Counted from the first letter of the stretch, positions 1 through 9,635 are shown. The stretch is 64,000 nt of DNA from Syntrophopropionicum propionicicum_A (GCF_048984525.1 NZ_JBMGJC010000008.1:62001-126000), one strand, 5' to 3'. Notes: generated from the letters alone by a model not told the origin. Numbers and translations are program-made.

Positions 1-643
1 GGTACAAGCCGTTTCCCTCATACCCGGCATGCTCTATTCTGCTGGAGCCGATATCATATAAAACATTGTCCCGTATTATGACATTTTCAATGCCGGGATT
101 TGAAAACAGGATCCCGATACTCCCTGTGTTGCAAATCCTGCAGCTTTCGATCACTATATTTTTATTGGCTGTTACAGCCAGTATCCCGTATCCGGTTAAC
201 CCTTTATTCCCGTCCAGGGTCAGGCCTCTCACGGTTAAATCGGATGCGTCTTTATCCAGTCTCAGTATATGAGTATTATTGATATTTTTAATCGCGGTGA
301 CATTTGTGCCGGAACCGATCAGGCTTACTTTGTCTCTCACTGTGATCTGGTTACTTGTAATATATGTCCCGGGCGAAAAAACAACTGTGCCGCCATCAGG
401 GGCCAGGGAGTTAATTGCCTGCTGCAGGGCTGCCGTGTCGTCTGTTTCCCCGTCCCCTTTTGCTCCAAAATCCTTTACGTTGATTAACGACACACCGGCA
501 GCACGGTTATTGTTATCACTGCCGGCCTTGTCGGCGTCGCCGTTATCCCTTACTATGCAGCCGGAAGATTTCATGGCGGACAGGGGAAGGGATATTAATA
601 TTACAAGCAATAATGCCAGCATAGACAGCCTGACCTTACTCAC
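1..643 (-). CDS. Secreted parallel beta-helix (pectate lyase 3-type) protein, 3' end outside the window
   Basis: The minus strand is open from a GTG at 643 to the window edge (about 214 residues seen). Residues 1-23 form a signal peptide (SMLALLLVILISLPLSA). Residues 54-73 carry the NVKDFGAKGDGETDDT motif that opens Pectate_lyase_3 domains, followed by GGTVVFSPGTY and by short Asn/Gly-rich turns typical of a right-handed beta-helix. GGGGG lies 7 bases before GTG. The start is 2 bases past the stop of the flippase gene, so the two are probably translationally coupled. Family members cleave or bind polysaccharides; from the neighbours I infer an exported enzyme that trims or modifies the polymer made by this cluster. 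The substrate cannot be read from the sequence. Confidence 0.85.
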   Translation of the reverse strand, partial: MSKVRLSMLALLLVILISLPLSAMKSSGCIVRDNGDADKAGSDNNNRAAGVSLINVKDFGAKGDGETDDTAALQQAINSLAPDGGTVVFSPGTYITSNQITVRDKVSLIGSGTNVTAIKNINNTHILRLDKDASDLTVRGLTLDGNKGLTGYGILAVTANKNIVIESCRICNTGSIGILFSNPGIENVIIRDNVLYDIGSSRIEHAGYEGNGLY

Positions 644-645
644 AT

Positions 646-1893
646 TTAATCCCCCAAAGATTTATTCATAACATCGGCACTTAATCTCTTCACACTGTAA
701 ACCTTAAAAAAAGTTTTAACCAGGACCACAAATATATATCCGTGAGTTATTATATATGCGAATATCACGCCGTTCAGACCATATCTTACCGTGATGGTCG
801 CGTTTAACACAAGCGCGACTGCGGCACCGGAAACAGCGGGAAAATACAATTCCTTCTCATGCCCTGTCGAATATAATACGCTTGAGCAAAAACATTCACA
901 TCCGAAGAATAAAGCCGCTCCAACCAATATTAATATGTAACCTGACCACTGCAAATAGCTGTTAAACATTAACCGCAGCAATAAAACAATCACAGGAAAG
1001 CTCAGGACGCAGAATAAAGAGTAGATCTTCGCAAATTTTTTTATTTTTTCTTTTATATATATATGGAAACTCTCAGCTGCTGAAATATATTGCGCGGCAA
1101 TGGACGGATACCATGCCTCAACTACTGAATTGGGGATAAAAATAAACGCGTTATAAATCATCAGGGCCAGGCTGAAAACGGCAACGCCTTCTATACCGGA
1201 CGGGCTCGCCTGCAAAAAATATATCTCCATCCGTTTCCAGACAAAAATATCTATGAAACTTATCAGGCCTATAGAGTATATGGCCGGGAAGTAATTTTTT
1301 ATAAAGATGTCTTTTGATATTGATATTTTGCAGGTATAAAAAAAGATCAATAATACAAAAACCATGAAAGCAGCGCTTATAATTTCTATCAGCACCAGGT
1401 TTGGCCAGCTCAAAGCGCTGTTGTCCCTGGTAAACCAGATATATATCAGGCTGAAAAACAGTACAGCGGCGCCGGCAAACTCCGATATCATGATGATATA
1501 AAACATCATCACTTTTTTGACCAGCGCGGATACTATTTGATAACTGGCCAGCGCTGCAACCATTGCTATTAATAAAATGTACCCGTCCTGGTACTTCGTA
1601 AAAATCTTTATAACAATAAAGCCGGCGGCGGCGATTAAAAATGAGTGCAGTACAAGCGCCGGCAGGGGCACGTTGTCCTGGCTGCGCATGATTACCTGCG
1701 GCGCCCCCAGTACGGAAACCTGTACAATTATTCCCGCGGTCGCGATAACCAGGCTGTAGTAACCGTATTGGTCCACCGCCAGCAACAGCGGCAGCGCTAA
1801 CCCCCAGATGCTTTTGGAGCCAACCCTGATGCCCGACGCCACGACATTGGAAAGCGCCGCGTTGTTTATAAAACTGCTGATGATTTGGTTCAT
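646..1893 (-). CDS. Wzx-like polysaccharide flippase (MOP superfamily)
   Basis: A 415-residue protein made almost wholly of hydrophobic segments, about twelve, with short loops and few charged residues. It begins NAALSNVVASGIRVGSKSIWG, the usual first-helix region of oligosaccharide flippases. The family moves undecaprenyl-linked repeat units across the cytoplasmic membrane. Its ATG overlaps the stop of the upstream membrane protein gene (ATGA), and the beta-helix gene follows after 2 bases. Position within a glycosyltransferase operon supports the assignment. Without alignment I cannot distinguish an O-antigen-type from a teichuronic-acid-type exporter. Confidence 0.8.
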   Translation of the reverse strand: MNQIISSFINNAALSNVVASGIRVGSKSIWGLALPLLLAVDQYGYYSLVIATAGIIVQVSVLGAPQVIMRSQDNVPLPALVLHSFLIAAAGFIVIKIFTKYQDGYILLIAMVAALASYQIVSALVKKVMMFYIIMISEFAGAAVLFFSLIYIWFTRDNSALSWPNLVLIEIISAAFMVFVLLIFFYTCKISISKDIFIKNYFPAIYSIGLISFIDIFVWKRMEIYFLQASPSGIEGVAVFSLALMIYNAFIFIPNSVVEAWYPSIAAQYISAAESFHIYIKEKIKKFAKIYSLFCVLSFPVIVLLLRLMFNSYLQWSGYILILVGAALFFGCECFCSSVLYSTGHEKELYFPAVSGAAVALVLNATITVRYGLNGVIFAYIITHGYIFVVLVKTFFKVYSVKRLSADVMNKSLGD

Positions 1894-3545
1894 GAAGTCC
1901 TGTTCTTATAGGCCCAGTATGACCCGTTGCTGTAGATGATTTCTACTTGGCCCGGGTTTTGGCTTATCCAGCCTGATATTTTATCAAAACCATAAGCATA
2001 GTCCATGTAATTGTGGGACTGGATGCTGTCGGCGATATAGGTGACACTTCCGGGGTTTACTTTCAAGTTGCCTTCACCGAACTGGGGCGCATAGAGCAAT
2101 AAGGGCGCGTATAAGTCGCCCGGTTCATGGTACCAGACATATGAAGGGAATTGATAAGCAAACGATACACCGGGATCAACGATATGAGCCAGGAATTTTG
2201 ACCCCGTCAGTTCTGATTCCAGGGTTTGTTCGTACGAATAAGTCCCGTACCTGGCCGGGAAGAACAGTACGGTTAATAATACGGCCAGGGCAATTACAGC
2301 CGGTGATCGCGAAACATGGCTGATAAAAAGGCAGACAATTATAACAGAGGCGTAAAGATATATCCTGTAGTGCATCTCCGTCCCGTATTTATACATCAGC
2401 AGAATTCCTATTCCCACCAGCCACAGCAGTGAGCAGTAATATAAATTAATTTTTTCTTTAGGTAATAGTTTGCGGTTTTTAATGAAATACCAGGTTGAAG
2501 TGAATACCATCATTAAAAAAGAGGCCGGGAAAATCATTTTGGCGTAATGGCATATCACTTTGGAAAGGTTGCTGGTCGAGGTGTTGCTGAAATCGCTACT
2601 TTTCCAGAAAGTATTGAAGTCGAACTGCAGAAGTTTGCCCACAAATTCATGGACACCGACATTAAACACATGGATCGATATGTAACTGTAATAGGACATA
2701 AACAAGACAAAGGAAGCCAGCGCTATGGTACGGAGACGCTTTCTGAATAGCGACACCAGAATAATGCTTAAAATGGCCGAAAATGCGGTGAGTGAATGGG
2801 TGATGATTAACGAAATTATTGTAATAAAGAAAATCAGGCTGTGCCGGACTGTGATTTTGCTTGAAAAGATAACTGATAATATAATCAGGTACATTAGCAT
2901 GGCGATAGCCTGGGCACTGTAATAATACTGGCCGATCCACTGGGCGACCAGGATCAGCCACGCCGCCAGCAGCCACTGCCTCAGGCTGAAATTCAGATGT
3001 TTTGCTACCACGTAAGTCTCCAAAGTGAAGACTACCACCCAGAGCAGCGGTATGTATTTTAATAGAAAGTCCAGGCTTACCCCGCTGACCAGGATATTCA
3101 CCGCGGAAAAGAGATGCAGGCCGGGCCAGTAATGATAGGTTATTAAAGGGAGTTCGCTCTGCATGTTGATGTGGTGGGACTGCAGGATCGTCTGCACTTC
3201 GCCGGCCGGGTAGTACGAAACATAGAACGGCGCGTTCTTTTGCAGCAGGACCGGTATGGAGAGCAGCATTACCCCCAGCAGCATAACGGCCAGCAGGGAA
3301 AGTGCGCCCGTATTGTAAGCCTCAAAGCGCCACAGGGCCACCAGCACCGCTATAACCAGGGCCAGGCCGATCCAATACAGAGGGTTCAGGCAGGTTAAAA
3401 AACTGATAAAATTGGCGTCGCGTATTACAGCCGCACTGCTTGAAAAGGTACCCAGCAAAAAGAAGGAAAAACTCAAGAGCAGGGATGTTGAAACCACCAC
3501 AGCCATCCTTCTTGCCTTAAGTTTAAATGCAGATGTTTCGTCCAT
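1890..3545 (-). CDS. Polytopic membrane protein, possible GT-C glycosyltransferase or polysaccharide polymerase
   Basis: About 551 residues with a dozen or more transmembrane segments, then a soluble C-terminal stretch of about 110 residues (from roughly 440). The pattern of hydrophobic helices with a motif such as TYHYWPGLHLFSA in an outside loop is like GT-C transferases and O-antigen polymerases, but I do not recognise a specific family. I place the start at the ATG at 3545, because GGAG lies 8 bases before it. A GTG at 3563 inside the previous stop region would add six residues. It lies between a GT4 gene and the flippase, so polymerisation or sugar transfer on the outer face is a reasonable inference. 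Confidence 0.7.
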   Translation of the reverse strand: MDETSAFKLKARRMAVVVSTSLLLSFSFFLLGTFSSSAAVIRDANFISFLTCLNPLYWIGLALVIAVLVALWRFEAYNTGALSLLAVMLLGVMLLSIPVLLQKNAPFYVSYYPAGEVQTILQSHHINMQSELPLITYHYWPGLHLFSAVNILVSGVSLDFLLKYIPLLWVVVFTLETYVVAKHLNFSLRQWLLAAWLILVAQWIGQYYYSAQAIAMLMYLIILSVIFSSKITVRHSLIFFITIISLIITHSLTAFSAILSIILVSLFRKRLRTIALASFVLFMSYYSYISIHVFNVGVHEFVGKLLQFDFNTFWKSSDFSNTSTSNLSKVICHYAKMIFPASFLMMVFTSTWYFIKNRKLLPKEKINLYYCSLLWLVGIGILLMYKYGTEMHYRIYLYASVIIVCLFISHVSRSPAVIALAVLLTVLFFPARYGTYSYEQTLESELTGSKFLAHIVDPGVSFAYQFPSYVWYHEPGDLYAPLLLYAPQFGEGNLKVNPGSVTYIADSIQSHNYMDYAYGFDKISGWISQNPGQVEIIYSNGSYWAYKNRTS

Positions 3546-3559
3546 ATTTACAACTCCAT

Positions 3560-4693
3560 TCACATAATTTTTTGGTACACCTTTTCAAGGCATTTTGCCG
3601 CGTTCCCCCAGCTCATTTGACTCACAAAGTCCATGTCCGGCTCCGCTTCGGACTCTGCGGCTGTCACAATCTTGCTTTTTATCTCCTGCCAGCCTGCAGA
3701 TGCAAGCAGCGTAATGTTTGGTATGGTTTCTGTAAAAGGGTTCCTTACACAAACGCATTTCAGCCCGAAGGAGTACGCCTCCAGCAGGGCGATGGGGACC
3801 CCCTCGAAAATTGACGGGAGCACATAAATATCGGCTTCGCTGAGCAGCCTGTACACTTCACTGCGCGGCTGCCAGCCCCAGAATTTTATTTTACCGCCGC
3901 CTTCACTTCCCCCGGCCTGGCTTTCCAGGCGTGCTCTTTCAGGCCCGTCACCCACAATCCAGAGTTCGTATTCAGGGTCTTCAAGTTTAATAAAAGCGTT
4001 TATTAGTTCTTTAACATTCTTCTCAGGCGACAGGCGGCCGGTAAAAATAATAACCCGGCTGTCCTGTTTATGGTCCCTTTTCGTTTCTCTTATCTTTTCT
4101 ACCACCTGTCTGCCGATAAACCCGTTGCCTACAACGTCCAACCTGACATTTTCCGTTGAACAAAGTTTTTTGTGGTAAGTGTACGAATCTCCCGATAAAA
4201 CTACCACACCGGCGCGGCAGTATTCGAGGACCTTCCAGGTCAGACGCATTACCGGCCGCATGAAGACAGGATATTTATTGTAATCAAGATATCCGTGAAA
4301 TGTCACAACTATGTTTATCCCCAATAACAGCGTCAACAGCGCGGGCAGCAGCGCCATTTCCATGTAGTGCACGTGCACGGCCCCGGCCTTGAGCCCCCTG
4401 TTCCTGATAAGAAGGTAGCCAAGCGCCGTTATATGGAATGAAATAAGGTAAAAAAACGGCAAATTGACCAGGGGTATATACACTGTGTCGATACCGGGCG
4501 GCCTGTCAGACGACTTGCATGTTAAAAGCAAAATCGCAGGTTTTAAGCTTTCCGGCAGGCTGGAGTAGATTTCATATACATGTGTCCCGATACCGCCGGC
4601 CAAAACGCTGCTGTCCGGGCTGTTGCAGTGCGGCGATATAACAACTATTTCTTTTTTTCCCCGGACAGCATGACACAAGGCCTTATTAAACAT
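3560..4693 (-). CDS. Glycosyltransferase family 4
   Basis: A 377-residue GT-B fold enzyme. The N-terminal half has the GGIGTHVYEI glycine loop near residue 35. The C-terminal Glycos_transf_1 domain carries FTGRLSPEKNVKELI, a WIVGDGPER strand and the EX7E signature in FEGVPIALLEA, which binds the nucleotide-sugar donor. The family is retaining and uses NDP-sugars in the cytoplasm. It is co-directional with two more GT4 genes upstream and a membrane protein directly downstream. Donor and acceptor are unknown. Confidence 0.88.
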   Translation of the reverse strand: MFNKALCHAVRGKKEIVVISPHCNSPDSSVLAGGIGTHVYEIYSSLPESLKPAILLLTCKSSDRPPGIDTVYIPLVNLPFFYLISFHITALGYLLIRNRGLKAGAVHVHYMEMALLPALLTLLLGINIVVTFHGYLDYNKYPVFMRPVMRLTWKVLEYCRAGVVVLSGDSYTYHKKLCSTENVRLDVVGNGFIGRQVVEKIRETKRDHKQDSRVIIFTGRLSPEKNVKELINAFIKLEDPEYELWIVGDGPERARLESQAGGSEGGGKIKFWGWQPRSEVYRLLSEADIYVLPSIFEGVPIALLEAYSFGLKCVCVRNPFTETIPNITLLASAGWQEIKSKIVTAAESEAEPDMDFVSQMSWGNAAKCLEKVYQKIM

Positions 4694-4724
4694 AAAAATT
4701 ACCCGTTTTTTCTTCCTGATATAT

Positions 4725-5798
4725 TTATATACTCTGGTAATAACCCAATAATTGTTCGGCCACAGCTTTCCACGTGTACTGGCCGAGACAGGGTTTTTCG
4801 GCCAAAGGGGTTTCGGCCCTGCGCTGTATAGCCCGGGCCAGCTCCCGCGGGTTTAATTGAGCGGCATCCACCGCTGTCACTCCATCAAAACGCTTTGCCA
4901 GTTCGGCCAGGGCTGTCCTGTTATTGACCACCACAGGTTTGCCGGCGGCCAGACCTTCAATAACTGTCAGGCCGAAGGACTCCAAATCGGATAAATTGAG
5001 GACCAGGGCGCAGGTTTTCAACCAGCTGTAAAGTTCCATAAGAGGGACGAAGTTTTTAAAGGTCACCTTACGCACCAAGCCCAGCTGTCCGGTTATTCTT
5101 TGCAGCTGCGGCTTGTAAGGGCCGTCGCCGATAATAACCAGGTGATACTCTTCCGGCAGAAAATACATGGCTTTGATCGCCAGGTGAATATTTTTGTATT
5201 TTTCCAAGCGGCTTACCACGCATAAATTTTTTCCGGCATCATCATATGGCTTCGTTTTCTCTATCCCGGCTATATCCACGCCGCCCGGGATAATGCGGAT
5301 CTTGCTTTTGGGCAGGGCAAAATGGCTTTTCAGCAGATCACTTTCAAATTCGGTATGGCATAAAATCACGTCGGCGCTGCGGTAATTTGCGCTGAAGAGG
5401 CGCCGCCCGCTTTTTAAAAGCAGTGAAGAATAGCGGGAGCTTCCTTTCCCATGGTAATGCGACATCAGGACCAGGGGGAATTTTTTGGCCGCCTTTTTCC
5501 TGGCATAAGCGCTCTGCAGCGGTATCAGCGTATGAAAATTATGCGCCTGCACAATATCATAATGGTGGCCGTGCCTTATTAAATAATCCGTTAAGCTATA
5601 CGATATATAGAACGGGAACGATCTTGGGAAGCTGCGGATTGACACGCCGTTTAATGTCTTCGTTGCATCATCGCGCCCGGTCGTGATGATTTCCACTTCA
5701 TGGCCTTTTGCCGCTAATTCTTCGCTTATTTTCTGGACGAGTTTCTCCACACCGCCTACGAACGGGAAGTAATTCGGAGTTACATAGGCTATACGCAT
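4725..5798 (-). CDS. Glycosyltransferase family 4
   Basis: A 357-residue GT-B enzyme that begins MRIAYVTPNYFPFVGGVEKL, the classic N-terminal GT4 opening with the glycine loop. The C-terminal domain has VVSRLEKYKNIHLAIKA, VIIGDGPYKPQL and an intact EX7E motif in ESFGLTVIEGLAAGKPVV. Only 3 bases separate it from the GT4 gene upstream (5802-6962), so it belongs to the same transcript. It probably adds one sugar to the lipid-linked repeat unit; the sugar cannot be inferred. Confidence 0.9.
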   Translation of the reverse strand: MRIAYVTPNYFPFVGGVEKLVQKISEELAAKGHEVEIITTGRDDATKTLNGVSIRSFPRSFPFYISYSLTDYLIRHGHHYDIVQAHNFHTLIPLQSAYARKKAAKKFPLVLMSHYHGKGSSRYSSLLLKSGRRLFSANYRSADVILCHTEFESDLLKSHFALPKSKIRIIPGGVDIAGIEKTKPYDDAGKNLCVVSRLEKYKNIHLAIKAMYFLPEEYHLVIIGDGPYKPQLQRITGQLGLVRKVTFKNFVPLMELYSWLKTCALVLNLSDLESFGLTVIEGLAAGKPVVVNNRTALAELAKRFDGVTAVDAAQLNPRELARAIQRRAETPLAEKPCLGQYTWKAVAEQLLGYYQSI

Positions 5799-5801
5799 CT
5801 T

Positions 5802-6962
5802 CTAGACAGCCAGCCCTTCGATAATTTGCATATATTTTCTAGCCACGTCATGCCAGGTCGCGCCGCTATTCACAAAATCTTTTAATTCCCCGTGCCGCCA
5901 CCGCCGGTAGGCGCCAATAATTTTTTTCTGCAACGCTTCGGCGTCTCCCACAGGGAAAAAGCCCGCGCCTTCGTATCCTTTTAAACACTCCCTCATTACC
6001 GGAAGGTCGGAAGTGAGCACCGGCTTGCCCTGGGCGAGGGCTAAATGGACCACTCCGCTGCCGCAGGAGCGCAGGTAGGGCAGCACAATTACGTCTGCCG
6101 CCGAAAAATATTTGGGGACCAGGGGGTCCGGAACAAATTCCGGCCTGTACAGGATGCTGGAACTGTAACGGGATCCCTTAACCATGGCTGCGAGATCCCG
6201 GTCATCACCCCAGTCCTCGCCCGCGATTACCAGCTGTGAATTAAGCGCAATTTCCGGGGGCAGCATGTCGAACGCCTTCACCAGCAGGGAAATCCCTTTG
6301 TATTTCCGGATCATGCCAAAATGAAGAATAACGAATTTATTAAAATTAAGCTCCTGTCTGGCCCCGCTCCGGTCATGGTCTGTATAGCTGTCGTATACCC
6401 CGAAGGGGATTACGGTAACATTATCCGGCGGCAGGCCATAGGTTTTCTTCACTGATTCCCTGACGTCCCCGGAATGCACCGTAAATACTTTACAGAGGTT
6501 CATCAGGCAGCGCCCGCCAAGGCGTGAATACAGCCGCAGCGGCATATACTTTTCCTCATGCGGGTCCAGAACCTCGTGCATTTCCAGTATCAGCGGCGGC
6601 CTGCCGGCAGTCCGCAGCGCGAGCGCCAGCAGCAGCTGCATGTGGATTACCGACGATGTCCACCAGAGCATTATGACTGCGTCCGGCCTTTCACACTGCA
6701 AAAATCTGACCGCCCCCATCCACGTAGCGGGCGAGTTCCAGTCCAGGCCGTTATATACTTTAACCTTTGAGCTGTAGTCCACAACACAGTCATTCTTCCC
6801 GAGACGCTTTTTTCCGGGGTAGAGGAACCGGGGCGCCAGGTTTCGCAGGAGGATTACGGAGACGTCGTGGCCTAATTCCGCGAAGGCGTTGGCATGGAAA
6901 ATCGTATGGGCGGATATGCCGCTGAAAAATACTTTGGAAGAACCGATAAGACATATCTTCAT
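5802..6962 (-). CDS. Glycosyltransferase family 4, divergent, without a clear EX7E motif
   Basis: A 386-residue GT-B protein. The N-terminal domain starts MKICLIGSSKVFFSGISAHT and contains DAVIMLWWTSSVIHMQLLLA. The C-terminal domain has ILHFGMIRKYKGISLLVKAF and DVIVLPYLRSCGSGVVHLALAQGK. Where the other two GT4 proteins here carry EX7E, this one reads CGSGVVHLA, so the usual glutamates are absent. Similar variants occur among transferases using other donors, or it may have altered activity. It sits in the operon between a GT2 gene (57 bases upstream) and another GT4 gene (3 bases downstream). Confidence 0.8.
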   Translation of the reverse strand: MKICLIGSSKVFFSGISAHTIFHANAFAELGHDVSVILLRNLAPRFLYPGKKRLGKNDCVVDYSSKVKVYNGLDWNSPATWMGAVRFLQCERPDAVIMLWWTSSVIHMQLLLALALRTAGRPPLILEMHEVLDPHEEKYMPLRLYSRLGGRCLMNLCKVFTVHSGDVRESVKKTYGLPPDNVTVIPFGVYDSYTDHDRSGARQELNFNKFVILHFGMIRKYKGISLLVKAFDMLPPEIALNSQLVIAGEDWGDDRDLAAMVKGSRYSSSILYRPEFVPDPLVPKYFSAADVIVLPYLRSCGSGVVHLALAQGKPVLTSDLPVMRECLKGYEGAGFFPVGDAEALQKKIIGAYRRWRHGELKDFVNSGATWHDVARKYMQIIEGLAV

Positions 6963-7019
6963 CTGATCACCGTAACCTTAATTTTTATATAAGCTGCCGC
7001 AGCCCCGGCGGTATGGCTG

Positions 7020-7733
7020 TCACCGGGAAATTGGCCTGCTTTCTGCCGGAATACTCCGCAGCTCTTTAAAAATTGTGGATAATATCCGGTAGCCGTCTTT
7101 TAAACTATGGAGCTTACCCTCGCCGTTAAGGCGTTCCGTCTCAAAACTCGGCACCTCGATTACCTTCAGGCCCGCCTTGTTGATTTTTATATTAATTTCA
7201 GTTTCCACTTCAAATCCATTGCCTTTAAAAAAGACTTTTTTGAAAGCTTTTTTCCAAAAGGCGTTATATCCGTAACACAGGTCGGTATATTTGGTCCTGT
7301 GAAAAATGTTTGTCAGCGTGGTGAATACCCAGTTGCCGAACACGCGGTGCTTCGGCATGTCGGAGGTCCCCCCGCCCGGCAGAAACCTGGAACCCTTGAC
7401 GAAATCATAGCCCTCCAGCAGCGGCTGCACGAACCTGGGAATCTCCTCAGGAGCCATCGAGCCGTCAGCGTCAAGCATTACGATAATGTCTCCCCTGGCC
7501 CGCCTGATCCCGTAACGGAGGGCGTCCCCTTTTCCTTTTCCGGGCTGGAAGACCACGCGGGCGCGGGGACACAGCTTTTTGGCGGCTTCTACCGTTTTAT
7601 CCCTTGACCTGCCGTCAACAATTAGTATTTCGTCTATGTCTTTGGGCAGGCGGGGCAAAACATAAGGGAGGTTTTTTTCTTCATTTAACGTGCAAAGCAG
7701 CGCCGTTATTTTTACCTTGCCTTTACTGATCAA
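7020..7733 (-). CDS. Glycosyltransferase family 2, polyprenyl-phosphate sugar synthase-like
   Basis: A GT-A fold enzyme of about 237 residues. It has TALLCTLNEEKNLPYVLPRL at the N-terminus, the nucleotide-binding DEILIVDGRSRDKT segment and the metal-binding DADGS (DXD) motif near residue 87. It resembles dolichyl/polyprenyl-phosphate mannose or glucose synthases but lacks their C-terminal membrane segments. I choose the TTG at 7733, because AAAAGGAGG lies 7 bases before it; an ATG at 7754 abuts the previous stop and has no site of its own. Likely role: making a lipid-linked sugar donor, or adding a sugar in repeat-unit assembly. Confidence 0.85.
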   Translation of the reverse strand: MISKGKVKITALLCTLNEEKNLPYVLPRLPKDIDEILIVDGRSRDKTVEAAKKLCPRARVVFQPGKGKGDALRYGIRRARGDIIVMLDADGSMAPEEIPRFVQPLLEGYDFVKGSRFLPGGGTSDMPKHRVFGNWVFTTLTNIFHRTKYTDLCYGYNAFWKKAFKKVFFKGNGFEVETEINIKINKAGLKVIEVPSFETERLNGEGKLHSLKDGYRILSTIFKELRSIPAESRPISR

Positions 7734-7754
7734 AATACCGCCTCCTTTTTGCAT

Positions 7755-8591
7755 TTAAACTGCGTTCACCCACAGGTGCAGTGAGCGGTACGGGGCGCTC
7801 TCCCCGTCCAGGTAAAGTAAAAACTCAACTTTCACGTTGTTTTGCGGCTCCACTGCGCTGAAAGTCACCCGGGACTCCCATTTTTCACCATGGCTTAAGT
7901 CAACAGGCGCCAGCTTCTTCTCAAGCCTGCCGTCTATGACGATTTCAGCGCTGTAGGAAACCGGCCGGTATTCGTTGTTGACTATCCCCAGGGTGACCTC
8001 GGTTTCCGCTCCGGCGGTTATTTTCGAGGGATAACCGCCTGCTTTGCCGCCCGGGCTTAAAATGTAAAACTCGGTAAACTGCTCCCCTGTCACCGGTGTG
8101 GCCGCAACGTGGTAAATACTCCCGGCTGTAAATAAAACAGCGCCGGCAAGAGCAGTGAAGAGCGCCCGGTCTACCCATCCCATTCCAGCAAACCCCGGCC
8201 ATTTAAACGCGACAGGCATTTTAAAACGCAGGCCGGCAGGTATTTTTGATCTCCGGTAAAGGGCTGCCGCGGACATCACCGTTGTGAAGGCCAGGAGGGC
8301 CAGCAGCACGGGATAGGGGCTGATCCCCCAGGGGGTGTAATTGAGCAGGAACCCTAAAATGGGGACAACCACAATGCTGAGCCCAAACGCCAGGGCCAGG
8401 CGCTCAATGCCGTCCAGATCCTCTTTTTGGGGGAACATCGCGGCGACAAGCGCGTAGCCGGGCAGGAACAGGACGGAGAGCAAACCCAGGACAACCCTGA
8501 CGGAGCTCCTGTCGTCCATCAATACCGCACCTGCCAGGGCTGCCGAAATCAGAAAAGCAAAAACGAGCTCGTTTTTAATCTCAAGTTTCAA
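7755..8591 (-). CDS. DUF1616 membrane protein
   Basis: A 278-residue protein with four N-terminal transmembrane segments (about residues 10-125) and a fifth near 145-165. The segment FLPGYALVAAMFP followed by ERLALAFGLS is the hallmark of DUF1616. The C-terminal ~110 residues (FYILSPGGKAGGYPSKITAG onward) read as an outside-facing beta-sandwich. DUF1616 proteins recur in archaeal and bacterial glycosyltransferase clusters, but no activity is established. It lies 15 bases after the GT2 gene at 8607 and directly before another GT2 gene. Confidence 0.8.
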   Translation of the reverse strand: MKLEIKNELVFAFLISAALAGAVLMDDRSSVRVVLGLLSVLFLPGYALVAAMFPQKEDLDGIERLALAFGLSIVVVPILGFLLNYTPWGISPYPVLLALLAFTTVMSAAALYRRSKIPAGLRFKMPVAFKWPGFAGMGWVDRALFTALAGAVLFTAGSIYHVAATPVTGEQFTEFYILSPGGKAGGYPSKITAGAETEVTLGIVNNEYRPVSYSAEIVIDGRLEKKLAPVDLSHGEKWESRVTFSAVEPQNNVKVEFLLYLDGESAPYRSLHLWVNAV

Positions 8592-8606
8592 AGTTACTGC
8601 ACCTCT

Positions 8607-9635
8607 TTAAACCTGGTGTATTTGCAAATTTTTCTCCGCCGCTGTTTCAGGATGACGCAAAACTTTTGCCCTGGTCCAGGTGCGGGCCGTAAGAAATACC
8701 GCCGCGAAACAATCCTTTATATAGAACAAAAAAGATACCGCGTATTTGATATTTGGAATACTGTACAGCTTTAACCTGGCTTCCTGCCCAAAACCCGGCG
8801 ACAGCCTGCGCAGGATATCTGCCGCGAAGGCAAATACTTCCCGGTTTCCTCTTTGGGCCGCGGAATAGGTCATGCGGTTTAAAATCTGCACACAGTAATG
8901 ATAGACCCGGTCGCGCTGTCCGTATACCGGGCTGCCGGGACTGCTTGACCAGTTTATAAGGTCAACATGAGAAGTAATGCTGTATTTAGTAATCTGCGAT
9001 ACGTTGTTTTCGTGCAGCCGGTAGTATACCAGCGGACGCGGTACATAGCCGACCGTCCCTTTCATGCAGCCTGCCAAACACGCTCCCAAATCCGTGGCGA
9101 TCCCGGCAGGGGGATAACCGCCGGCCGACCTGAGCACGCAAGTCCTGAATAATGCCGCGGAAGGCGCCCACACGCGTTTCTCCGCGAGACGGCCGGCTAT
9201 AAAATCAAACCCACTTTCCTTTTCCGGTGCAATTTTTTGGACAATTTTTTTTGTTCCGGCATTTTCATTAAAGAATATCAAGCTGCAGTAAGACATAACG
9301 TCATCGTCGCCTTGAAATCTGGCCAGCAGCGATTTTATGGCGTCATTGTCCAGGATGTCGTCGTCCGACAGCAGCAGGAAATACTCACCTGCCGCTTTTT
9401 CCAGACAGAAATTAAAGTTGTTAATAAAACCCCTGTTTTTACTGTGTCTGAAATAACGGATGCGGTGGTCTTTAAACTGTTTAACGACATCGCCCGTATT
9501 ATCAGTTGACGAGTTATCGGCCACAAGCACCTCGATGTCCTGGTATGTCTGCTCCAGCGCGCTTTCAACAGCCTGACGCAGCAAGGCCGCCCTGTTGTAT
9601 GTGGGGATGGCAATCGTTACTTTGGGGCTGATCAT
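8607..9635 (-). CDS. Glycosyltransferase family 2
   Basis: About 342 residues. The N-terminal GT-A domain starts KVTIAIPTYNRAALLRQAVE, with VLVADNSSTDNTGDVV and an acidic DXD-type motif in LLLSDDDILDND near residue 95. A helical C-terminal part ends in a hydrophobic patch (ISFLFYIKDCFAAVFL-like, around 310-325) that could tether it to the membrane. An ATG at 9635 or a TTG at 9650 can serve as start; neither has a strong ribosome site. Expected role is transfer of one sugar in the polysaccharide pathway. Confidence 0.87.
   Translation of the reverse strand: MISPKVTIAIPTYNRAALLRQAVESALEQTYQDIEVLVADNSSTDNTGDVVKQFKDHRIRYFRHSKNRGFINNFNFCLEKAAGEYFLLLSDDDILDNDAIKSLLARFQGDDDVMSYCSLIFFNENAGTKKIVQKIAPEKESGFDFIAGRLAEKRVWAPSAALFRTCVLRSAGGYPPAGIATDLGACLAGCMKGTVGYVPRPLVYYRLHENNVSQITKYSITSHVDLINWSSSPGSPVYGQRDRVYHYCVQILNRMTYSAAQRGNREVFAFAADILRRLSPGFGQEARLKLYSIPNIKYAVSFLFYIKDCFAAVFLTARTWTRAKVLRHPETAAEKNLQIHQV

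Noticed and set aside
66..671. Plus-strand frames near the left edge
   Set aside because: The minus strand here carries a signal peptide and the pectate-lyase motif in a continuous frame, so the plus-strand frames are shadows.
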